The position numbers and the translations under genes are program-made. DNA of 64,000 nucleotides from Tessaracoccus defluvii. GTDB lineage: Bacteria > Actinomycetota > Actinomycetes > Propionibacteriales > Propionibacteriaceae. Where the stretch lies: the NCBI RefSeq assembly GCF_014489575.1, contig NZ_CP060789.1, positions 2,294,001 to 2,358,000 of the forward strand, read 5' to 3'. The notes beneath the pieces are model-generated. The model was not told the DNA's origin, searched no databases, and worked only from the letters and a program-made list of their open reading frames with translations. Positions 56,610-64,000 of the stretch are shown here, piece by piece. Position 1 is the first letter of the stretch, and each line of letters opens with the position of its first letter.

Positions 56610-58242
56610 CGCTTGTCCTCCTGGATCATCTCGATGGCGTGCACCGGGCACTGCTCGTAGCAGGTGGCGCAGCCGGTGCATTTCTCGTAGTCGAATCGGT
56701 AACGGTTGCCCTTACCGAGCTTGATGACGGCATCCTCCGGGCAGGCGCCGAAGCAGCCGTCACACTCGAAGCAGTTGCCGCAGCTGAGGCAGCGCCTGGC
56801 CTCGAAGTCGGCCTCGGCGTCGGTGAGGCCGGCGACGATCTCGCCGAAACCCTCGATGCGCTCGTTGGCGGCGGTCTCGACCTGCTGCCTGCGGGCGTGG
56901 TCGCCGAAGTACCAGAGGTTCATCTGGTCGATGGTCACCACGTCGTGCTTGGGCCGGGTGACCCATTCCTCGGTGTTCAGCCAGGCGTCGATGCGGCGGG
57001 CGGCCTTCTTGCCGTGGCCGACGCCGATCGTGACGGTCCGGTCGGACGGGACGGCGTCGCCGCCGGCGAAGATGCCCGGCACCGCCGTCATGAGGGAGTG
57101 GGGATCGACGTCGACGACGTCGTCGTGGAAGCTCATGCCGGGGATGGCGTGCAGGAAGTCGGTGTCGGCCCGCTGCCCCAGCGCGAGGATGACGGTGTCG
57201 GCGGCCAGCTTCTCGTAGCGGCCCGTGCCGACGGCCTTGCCGTCGTCGTCGAGTTCCATGATCTCGACGGTCAGGTCGGCGTCGTCCATCGAGGTGATGG
57301 TGCGCAGCCAGTTCATCTTCACGCCCTCGGTCTCGGCGCCCTCGCGCTCCTCCTCGTGCGCTGGCATCTGCTCCTGGGTGCGGCGGTAGACGACGACGGA
57401 CTCCTCGGCGCCCAGGCGGCGGGCGACGCGGGCCGCGTCCATGGCCGTGTTGCCGCCGCCGTAGACAGCGACCTTGCGGCCGATGACGGGCCGCTCACCC
57501 GAGGCGACGTCACGCAGGAAGCTGACGGCGTCGACGACGCGGGAGGCGTCGGCCGAGGGGATGTCGACCCGCTTGGAGATGTGCGCGCCGACGGCGACGA
57601 AGACGGCGTCGAAGTTCTCCTCGGCCTGCATGGCCAGCAGGTCCTTGATGGGGGTGTTCTGGCGGAACACGACCCCGAGCACGCGGAGCCGGTCGATCTC
57701 GGCGTCCAGCACATCGCGCGGCAGCCGGTACTCGGGGATGCCGTAGCGCATCATGCCGCCGGGCAGGTCGCCGGCGTCGAAGATCTCGACGTGGTGGCCC
57801 ATCTTCGCCAGGTGGTAGGCGGCGGACAGGCCGGACGGGCCGGCGCCGACGACCATGACGCGGCGGCCGGAGCTGCGGCGCGGCTTCGGGAACTGCCAGC
57901 CCTTCTCGATGGCCAGGTCGCCGAGGTAGCGCTCGACGGAGTGGATGGAGACGGCGGAGTCGAGGTCCTTGCGGTTGCAGGCGGTCTCACACGGGTGGTA
58001 GCAGACGCGGCCGTGGATCGCGGGGAACGGGTTGTCGCTGACGAGCTGGCGCCAGGCGGCCTCGGCCTCGCCCGCCTTGATGAGCCGGAGCCACTCCTGG
58101 ATGTTCTCGCCGGCCGGGCAGCCGGCGTTGCACGGCGGCAGCATGTCGAGGTAGATCGGCTTGCGCGACCGCACCGGGGCGACTCGCCCCTCCCCCGGCT
58201 GAGGTCAGGGTGGACCGTCATATCTTTGCGTTCGGGCTTCAT
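56606..58242 (-). CDS. GltD-like NAD(P)H/ferredoxin oxidoreductase with 4Fe-4S domains, apparent -1 frameshift
   Basis: From ATG 58242 (RBS GGGGACGG), about 545 aa with a base restored near 58185, so that GRGESP leads into VRSRKPIYLDMLPPCN. The N-terminal cluster motif PPCNAGCPAGENIQEWL, the FAD fold VMVVGAGPSGLSAAYHLA, NADP-binding KVAVYGGGNTAMDAARVA, and a C-terminal two-cluster ferredoxin (CLSCGNCFECDGCFGACP; CTGCATCYEQCP) define it. It is translationally coupled to PFOR. The role is probably electron exchange between ferredoxin and NAD(P)H. Confidence 0.88.
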
Positions 58243-58332
58243 CGCCGTCCCCTCTCGAGTCACTACTACACGTCATCGTAGAGGGCTCGGGATGCGCTGT
58301 GACGCCCGCCTTTACCTAAGGATTTGACGCAA

Positions 58333-58363
58333 AAAACCTCCCTTAAATGAACCGGGAGGTTTT
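58333..58363. terminator. Intrinsic terminator downstream of thioredoxin
   Basis: AAAACCTCCC (58333-58342) pairs with GGGAGGTTTT (58354-58363) around 11 bases; T/A tracts on both sides make it usable in both directions. A second GC-rich hairpin follows at about 58382-58411. Confidence 0.75.
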
Positions 58364-58419
58364 GAGCGCGAGTGCAGGAAAGCGCATACCCGCCGTGGGG
58401 CGGGTACGCGCTTCCAGGA

Positions 58420-58779
58420 TCAGGCCTGGCCGGCGGCCTTGGCCTTCTCAGTCTCGATGTCGAGCGCCTCGATCTGTTCGATGAGCGAGTCGAGCTGCCC
58501 GCCGGACAGCATGCCGGCCTGCCGGAACACGAGGTTGCCCTCCTTGAAGCCCATGATCGTGGGGATGGACTGGATCTCGAGCGCGGCGGAGAGGTCGCGC
58601 GCGTCCTCGGTGTCGACCTTGCCGAAGACGACGTTCTCGTGGCGGCCGGAGGCGTCCTCGTAGATGGGCGAGAAGCGCTTGCACGGCTGACACCAGTCGG
58701 CCCAGAAGTCGACGAGGACAATCCCGTTGTCCTTCACGGTGCTCTCGAAGTTCTCAGCGGTCAGGGCGATGGTCGCCAT
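58420..58779 (-). CDS. Thioredoxin-like protein with a WCQPC active site
   Basis: 119 aa, ATG 58779. Thioredoxin fold with VLVDFWADWCQPCKRFSPIY; the usual CGPC is CQPC, which would change redox potential or substrate range. IQSIPTIMGFKEGNLVF carries the cis-proline of the fold. The Glu-rich C-terminal tail (ALDIETEKAKAAGQA) is longer than in TrxA. It stands alone between terminators and an intergenic region. Function in thiol/disulfide exchange is clear; the partner is unknown. Confidence 0.9.
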   Translation of the reverse strand: MATIALTAENFESTVKDNGIVLVDFWADWCQPCKRFSPIYEDASGRHENVVFGKVDTEDARDLSAALEIQSIPTIMGFKEGNLVFRQAGMLSGGQLDSLIEQIEALDIETEKAKAAGQA

Positions 58780-58911
58780 CAGAAACCCCTTTCATGGGCT
58801 CACGTTCGTTTACAGTTCAACATTCGAGGCCGGCGGAATATTCCCGCCGAAACCTGAACCAGGTATACCCCCCAGAGTATCCGGAGGTGCCCCCGGAACC
58901 AAGCGGAGCGG

Positions 58912-59642
58912 CTACTTGATCGCGATGATCCGCCGCATCGGCATCGGCACCCGCAGCGCCTCGCCGCCTGCCCACGACACCAGCGTCTCGACCGCGCCGG
59001 CCGCACGGGCGTCGTCGACGGTGCCCCTCAGCCCCTCCAGCAGGATGCGCGCGTCCTCCTGGGTGCGGACCTCGTAGTAGTAGCGGGCGCGCTTGTCCTC
59101 GGCCTTGGTCAGGCCGGCGGCGGCCAGCGCCGGCTTGGCCTTGAACTCGGTGACGCCGGGCAGGTGGGGCGGGAAACGCAACTGGTTGGCCAGCCGTCCG
59201 ACGAGCCGCAGCTCCTCGACGCTGACCGGCCGCAGCGACGGCGTCAGCGCCGCGAACACGCCACCGGGACGCAGCACCCGCGCCACCTCGGCCAGAAGGC
59301 GGGGGCGGTTCGCCACGACCGCCAGCCCGAGCGCGCTGACGACGGCGTCGAGGGAGCCGTCCGCGAACGGCAGGTAGAAGGCGTCGCCGCGCACGAGGGG
59401 GCCACGGCCGCGGGCACGGGCCTCCCCCAGCTCGCCGGGAGAGCGGTCCAGGCCGATCACCGTCCGGCCCGGGCGGGCGAGGCGGTCGATCATGGCCCCG
59501 GCCCGCAGGCGAGGTCGAGCACCAGGGCCGCGGACCCCGACACCGAACGGGCGAGCCACTCGTAGGGGGAATGGTCGCCGCCGCGCGCGCGGGACACCAC
59601 CGCCTCGATCGAGCCGGGTCCGCGTGCGATCAGGTCACTCAT
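58912..59642 (-). CDS. SAM-dependent methyltransferase, apparent -1 frameshift
   Basis: From ATG 59642, overlapping the dtxR-type gene end by 8 bases. About 243 aa once a base is restored in GGGG near 59498, joining VLDLACGPG to AMIDRLARPGRTVIGLDRSP. Motif I DLACGPG and the later RGDAFYLPFADGSLDAVVSA and LLAEVARVLRPGGVFAAL are typical of class I methyltransferases (UbiE/type 11). Substrate unknown. Coupled with the metal regulator. Confidence 0.82.
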
Positions 59643-60323
59643 CGGCCCCCACGAACAGCAGTTCGGCGGCGAAGGGATCAAGCTCGACGACGGCCCCGTC
59701 GAGTGTGAGGGCGATCACGTCGGTCCGTTTGACGGCCGTGAACTGGACGCCCGGTCTGAGCCCGGCCGCCGCCAGGGTCGCCAGTGTCTCGGCGGCGGCC
59801 TGGAGGTTCTCGCTCATGCGCCGCAGCGTGAAGGTGCGCGGGGTGTCGGCGACGACGTCGGCGAGCGGCTCCACCCCTCCCGGAAGCGGACCTGGGGGGT
59901 CTCGACGCCCAGCTCCTGCAGCCCGGGGATCGGGTTGCCGTACGGGGAGGTGGTGGGCGCCTGCAGGATCTGCACGAGCCTCCGCTCGACGTCGGTGGAG
60001 ATGACGTGTTCCCAGCGGCAGGCCTCCTCGTGCGCCTTGTCCCACTCGAGGCCGATGACCTCAGTGAGCAGGCACTCGGCAAGGCGGTGTTTGCGCATCA
60101 CGTCGCGGGCCAGCGTCCCGCCCTTGCGGGTCAGCCGGATGGTGCGATCGGGTTCGACGACGAGCAGCCCGTCGCGCTCCATGCGGGCGACGGTCTGCGA
60201 GACGGTGGGCCCGGACTGGTGGAGCCGCTCCGCGATGCGGGCACGCAGTGGCTGCACGCCCTCCTCCAACAGCTCGTAGACCGTCCGGAGGTACATCTCG
60301 GTGGTATCAATCAGGTCGCTCAT
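59635..60323 (-). CDS. Iron-dependent DtxR/IdeR-family repressor, apparent -1 frameshift
   Basis: From ATG 60323 (AAGGGG upstream); an upstream GTG is possible. About 229 aa with one G restored near 59880 in GAGGGGTGGAG. The N-terminal winged helix reads [40 protein letters not shown]. Metal ligands are the Met of TEMYL and the C-x-x-E-H of [11 protein letters not shown]. The dimerisation domain follows, and the second-frame C-terminus is an SH3-like FeoA domain ([20 protein letters not shown]). It represses iron uptake genes when iron-loaded. Confidence 0.86.
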
Positions 60324-60419
60324 CGTCACCCCTTCGCGCCCCATCCTAGACGCGGACGCCGACGCCCGACCGGCCTCTCGGCAACCGACCCGGGGCTCCG
60401 GGCCGGTCGTCGCCGCAGC

Positions 60420-61574
60420 TCAGACTGCGGGCGTGACGGCCCATTCGCCGCGGCGGATGACGCCGTGCAGCACGCCGTCGTCGTCGACGAGGCAGATGTC
60501 GGCGAACAGCCCGGGGGCCAGTCGGCCGACCTCGTCGAGGCCGTGGAACGCGGCGGGCGTGGTCGCGGCCATCGCAGCCGCGTCGGGGATGCTGACGCCG
60601 ACCTGCTGCACGACGAACTCGAACGCCTTGGCCATGGTGAGGGTGGAGCCGGCGATGGCGCCCTGCGAGCCGTCGGCGGTCACGAGGCGGGCGGTGCCGT
60701 CCTCGACGTCAACCTCCAGCTCGCCGAGGATGTAGCGGCCGTCGCCGTGCCCGGTGGCGCTCATCGCGTCGGTGACCAGCGCCACCCGCCCGGGCCCTGC
60801 CGCCTCGATCGCCATCGCGGCGATGACGGGGGCGTGGTGGACGCCGTCACAGATGAGCTCGACCATCACGCGCTCGTCGACGAGGAGCACCGGCACAGGG
60901 CCGGGTTCGCGGTGGTGGATGGAGCGCATGGCGCTGAACAGGTGCGTGGCGATGGTGGCGCCCCACTCGATCTGCTGGGCGCAGGTGACCTCGTCGGCGT
61001 CGGAGTGGCCGAACGCGACCTTGACGCCGGCCTCGACGAAGCGGCGGGTCGCCTCCTCGCCGAACTGCCGCTCGGGCGCGAGCGTGATCATCTTCAGGGC
61101 AGGGCCGCCGGCCGCGATGAGGCGCTCGACCGACTCTGCGTCGGGATCGCGCAGGAGGGCCAGGTCGTGGGCGCCCTTCTTCTCGGGCGCGAGGAACGGG
61201 CCCTCGAGGTGGATGCCGCCGAGCTCACCCGCGGCGTGCAGCCCGCGCAGCACCCGCAGCTGCGCCTCCAGCTTCTCGATCGGTTCGGTGACGGTGGAGG
61301 CGAAGATCGTGGTGGTGCCCTGGGTCAGGTGGTAGGCGATGGCGCGGCGGTTGGCCTCGACGTCGGGGTTGCCGAAGGCGATCCCCACGGCGCCGTGGCT
61401 GTGGGTGTCGACGAAGCCGGGCACCGCCCACAGGCCGGCCGTGGCGCCGCCGTCCGCACCCTGGCCGCCCGGCGCGACGGCGGCGATCCGGCCGTCGGCG
61501 ATGGTGATGACGGCGTCGTCGACGACTCCGGTGGGGGTGACGGCGTGGGCAACCTGCAGCTGGGTGATGGGCAT
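60420..61574 (-). CDS. nagA: N-acetylglucosamine-6-phosphate deacetylase
   Basis: 384 aa from ATG 61574; the frame to 61754 is shadow. It deacetylates GlcNAc-6-P in amino-sugar catabolism and cell-wall recycling. Metal and substrate motifs are VDTHSHGAVGIAFG, GGIHLEGPFLAPEKKGAHD, TIATHLFSAMRSIHHREPG and ALVTDAMSATGHGDGRY. Length normal. No nagB is nearby. Confidence 0.93.
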   Translation of the reverse strand: MPITQLQVAHAVTPTGVVDDAVITIADGRIAAVAPGGQGADGGATAGLWAVPGFVDTHSHGAVGIAFGNPDVEANRRAIAYHLTQGTTTIFASTVTEPIEKLEAQLRVLRGLHAAGELGGIHLEGPFLAPEKKGAHDLALLRDPDAESVERLIAAGGPALKMITLAPERQFGEEATRRFVEAGVKVAFGHSDADEVTCAQQIEWGATIATHLFSAMRSIHHREPGPVPVLLVDERVMVELICDGVHHAPVIAAMAIEAAGPGRVALVTDAMSATGHGDGRYILGELEVDVEDGTARLVTADGSQGAIAGSTLTMAKAFEFVVQQVGVSIPDAAAMAATTPAAFHGLDEVGRLAPGLFADICLVDDDGVLHGVIRRGEWAVTPAV

Positions 61575-61683
61575 GGCCCCAAGGTAGTCGCAGCGGCGTC
61601 GATCGCGCCGCCTGTGGGCTGCGGCACTGCGCGTTTCACCGTCACCCGGGCCGCCGGGGCCCGCGGCGGGTCGGTCGTAGGAT

Positions 61684-62790
61684 GTGGCCGTGCAGATCCA
61701 GATCCCCACCGACCTCCTCCCCGTCGACGGCCGCTTCGGCTCCGGCCCCGCCAAGGTGCGCCCCGAGGCGCTCGACTACCTGGCGATGCGCGGCGACCTC
61801 ATGGGCACCTCGCACCGGCAGGCACCGGTCCGCGGCCTCGTGCGCGCGGTGCAGGAGTCCCTGGCGGAGCTGTACCGGATCCCCGAGGGCTACGAGGTGG
61901 TCCTCGGCAACGGCGGCTCCACCCTGTTCTGGGACCTGGCCGTCTCCTCGCTGATCGAGCGCCGCTCGGCGCACGGAGTGTTCGGCGAGTTCTCCCGCAA
62001 GTTCGCCTCGGCCGCCGGGCGGGCCCCGCACCTCGAGGCGCCCGCGGTGTCCGAGGCGCCCGCCGGTTCGGTCGCGCTGCCCGAGGCGGGCGACGCGGAC
62101 GTGTACGCCTGGGCGCAGAACGAGACGTCGACGGGTGCCGCGGCGCCGGTCCGCCGGATCGGCGACGGCCTGGTGCTGATCGACGCCACGTCGGCGGCGG
62201 GCGGCATGGACGCCGACATCGCCGAGACGGACGTCTACTACTTCGCCCCACAGAAGAACTTCTCCTCCGACGGCGGGCTGTGGCTGGCGTTCGCCTCGCC
62301 GGCAGCCATCGAACGGGCGGAGCGGATCAAGGCGTCGGGCCGGTGGATCCCGGAAACGCTGGACTTCACGGTCGCCGTCAAGAACTCGCGCCTGAACCAG
62401 ACGCTGAACACGCCTGCCCTGGCGACGCTGCTGCTGCTGGAGGACCAGCTGGGCTGGATGTTGGAGCTGGGCGGCATGGAGGCCGTGGCTGCGCGCTGCG
62501 CCGAGTCGACGTCGACGCTGTACGCGTGGGCCGAGTCGCGCGACTTCGCGTCGCCGTTCGTCGCCGATCCGGCGTTCCGCTCCCCCGTGGTGGCGACGAT
62601 CGACCTGGCCGACGAGATCGATGCCAAGGCCGTAATCGCGGCGCTGCGGATGAACGGGATCGTCGACGTCGACCCGTACCGGGCGCTGAACCGCAACCAG
62701 CTGCGGGTGGGCTGCTACGCGTCGGTCGACCCGGCTGATGTGGAGGCGCTGGTCGGCTGCCTCGACTACGTGATCGGGGCCCTGGCCTGA
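61684..62790 (+). CDS. serC: Phosphoserine aminotransferase
   Basis: 368 aa from GTG 61684; GTG 61690 is equally possible. PLP enzyme converting phosphohydroxypyruvate to phosphoserine. FGSGPAKVRPEALDYLAMRG and LMGTSHRQAPVRGLVRAVQE are the class V SerC start, and the PLP lysine is in YYFAPQKNFSSDGGLWLAF. It resembles the mycobacterial-type SerC. Divergent from nagA by 109 bases. Confidence 0.93.
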   Translation: MAVQIQIPTDLLPVDGRFGSGPAKVRPEALDYLAMRGDLMGTSHRQAPVRGLVRAVQESLAELYRIPEGYEVVLGNGGSTLFWDLAVSSLIERRSAHGVFGEFSRKFASAAGRAPHLEAPAVSEAPAGSVALPEAGDADVYAWAQNETSTGAAAPVRRIGDGLVLIDATSAAGGMDADIAETDVYYFAPQKNFSSDGGLWLAFASPAAIERAERIKASGRWIPETLDFTVAVKNSRLNQTLNTPALATLLLLEDQLGWMLELGGMEAVAARCAESTSTLYAWAESRDFASPFVADPAFRSPVVATIDLADEIDAKAVIAALRMNGIVDVDPYRALNRNQLRVGCYASVDPADVEALVGCLDYVIGALA

Positions 62791-62791
62791 G

Positions 62792-63780
62792 TCAGCGGCG
62801 GTAGAAGAACGTCACCGCTCCGGCAGCCAGCGCGACGCCGCCGGCGATGATCAGCGCCGTCAGCGTGCCGCGACGACCCGCGGCACCGGAGCTGCCCGGC
62901 CCCGGGTCGGTGGTGGCTGTCGCCGTCGGGGTGGCCGTGGGCGACGCGCTCGGGCTCGCGGACGGATCGGCGCCCGGGCTCGTGGAGGGGCTGGGCGACG
63001 GTGACGCCGTCGCCTCGACGTCGGTCGTGCGGTCCGCGGACGGCACGTCGGTCTCCCGCACCACCGGGTTGCCGCCGACGTAGATGACGTCGTCGGGGCC
63101 CGCCGCGATGGACTCGTCGTCGGGCGCCCCGATCAGCGTGTCGGTGACGGTCGGCTTCCAGGTCATCGCGTCGATGTACTCGATGCCCTCCGCCGTGCGC
63201 AGCGCCATGGTGGTGCCGTCGTCGAGGAAGACGCCGTCGGTGACGCCCTCGGGGCGTCGGCGACGCGGGTGAGGCGGTTCATGTCCTGCCGCGACGGCTC
63301 GGACGGCGCACGGTAAATGCCAGCGTCGTCGCCGTCGGTGGCCAGGTAGATGCGGCCCTTGCCGGAGATCATCAGCGCCGTCGCGTTGGGGGCGCCGTCC
63401 GGGAAGACGAAGTCGTAGGCCTGGTAGTTGGTGGGGCCGGAGTCGGCGTCGCCGTAGCGGTAAACGACGATGAAGTCGCGGTCGCCGTCCGGGTCGCCGA
63501 TGTCGCCGAGCCAGATGCGCCCCTCGTGGAACGCGAGCGCCTGCACCGAGACTGGCTCGGCGCTGATGCTCAGCGCCACGCCGTCGGTGGTGACGATCTC
63601 GCCCTTCGCAACCCCCGGGCCCGCCAGCCAGAGGGCGTCGCGGGTGGTGTCCCAGGCCATGCCGACCGCGGGCGTGGCGTCGTCGGGCGGGGTGATGTCG
63701 GCGGCGGCCAACGGGGCGACGGCGACCCCCGCGAGCCCGAGCGTCAGCCCGGCCGCGATCGCCCTACCCGTCGTGTTCAT
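62792..63780 (-). CDS. Secreted/membrane-anchored beta-propeller-like protein, apparent -1 frameshift
   Basis: From ATG 63780. A signal peptide (AIAAGLTLGLAGVAVAPLAA) precedes repeats resembling short beta-propeller blades (VGMAWDTTRDALWLAG, QALAFHEGRIWLGDIGDPDG, ATALMISGKGRIYLATDGDD). After a base is restored in CCCC near 63255 it continues to a Ser/Thr/Ala/Pro stalk and a C-terminal helix (LIIAGGVALAAGAVTFFYRR). It is therefore anchored outside the cell. About 329 aa. Function unknown. Confidence 0.75.
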
Positions 63781-63794
63781 CGGGGACAGCATAT

Positions 63795-63893
63795 TCAGGG
63801 TTGTCCGAATCCCCACACTCCCCCCGCGATGGCGAGGACGACCAGCGCCACCAGCACGCTCGTAACGATCAGGCGTCGGGTTCTCGGATTCAC
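63795..63893 (-). CDS. Tiny single-helix membrane protein
   Basis: 32 aa from GTG 63893: a basic N-terminus (NPRTRRL) and one membrane helix (IVTSVLVALVVLAIAGGVWG). Short proteins of this form near serC are common in actinobacteria. No function known. Confidence 0.55.
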   Translation of the reverse strand: MNPRTRRLIVTSVLVALVVLAIAGGVWGFGQP

Positions 63894-63927
63894 GGTGCCG
63901 ATGGTACGCCGCCGCTAGCGTGGCTGC

Positions 63928-64000
63928 ATGCAGCGGCTTGTCATCTACGCGTTGGGCATCAACGACGTGCGCGACATCTTCGGGGCTGACGAGACACTCG
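63928..64000 (+). CDS. Hypothetical protein, 3' truncated by window edge
   Basis: Begins at ATG 63928 with MQRLVIYALGINDVRDIFGA and is open at the window end. The start resembles small actinobacterial proteins of unknown function. Only 24 codons are visible. Confidence 0.45.
   Translation, partial: MQRLVIYALGINDVRDIFGADETL

Overview
The window is GC-rich chromosomal DNA of an actinomycete. GTG starts, ATGA-type gene overlaps, an IdeR/DtxR-type regulator, the 5-FCL/FmdB/SAF/MscL gene string and a pyruvate:ferredoxin oxidoreductase operon suggest a facultative or anaerobic member of Propionibacteriales, possibly Propionibacteriaceae. The rank assignment is inference.

Two parts are separated by a tRNA-Ala gene (34300-34372). 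Left of it lies an accessory island of defence and mobile DNA. It opens with the 3' end of a type III, III-D-like CRISPR operon: a Csx10-like RAMP, a double-Cas7 RAMP, a Csx19-like small protein and Cas6. The CRISPR array follows. The array is split by an IS21-family element (4162-10219) that landed inside a repeat and made a 5-bp duplication. The istA gene of that IS is itself split by a three-recombinase RIT element (about 5827-9295) with 81-bp terminal inverted repeats. The order of events is therefore readable: array, then IS21, then RIT.

From 10.3 to 34.2 kb the island holds conflict-type genes. A four-gene minus operon encodes a CHAT protease, a TPR-like partner and two unknown proteins. 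A second CHAT/TPR set stands beside two paralogous Rossmann/RyR-domain proteins, one soluble and one with membrane segments resembling a channel. Further genes encode a zinc-ribbon membrane protein, a PGDYG-type protein, a HerA/VirD4-like ATPase facing a membrane/coiled-coil operon, remnants of an MMPL transporter and an Lhr-type helicase, and a PDDEXK-like nuclease near the tRNA.

Right of the tRNA the content is ordinary chromosome: Glp molybdotransferase, 5-formyl-THF cyclo-ligase, FmdB, a SAF protein, MscL, UTP-glucose-1-phosphate uridylyltransferase, a sugar ABC importer divergent from an alpha-L-rhamnosidase with LacI-like operators between them, a membrane-anchored copper nitrite reductase with an NnrS-like protein and a DUF2249 protein, tRNA-Arg, an aldo/keto reductase, a pyruvate:ferredoxin oxidoreductase operon, thioredoxin, a methyltransferase, a DtxR-type regulator, NagA and SerC.

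A key caveat: at least a dozen genes, housekeeping and accessory alike, carry an apparent single-base deletion, many in short G/C homopolymers. This looks more like uncorrected sequencing indels than real decay. I annotate those genes as one CDS spanning both frames and say so. The best candidate for a new system is the CHAT/TPR operon beside the III-D-like CRISPR locus, together with the neighbouring second CHAT/TPR/RyR set.
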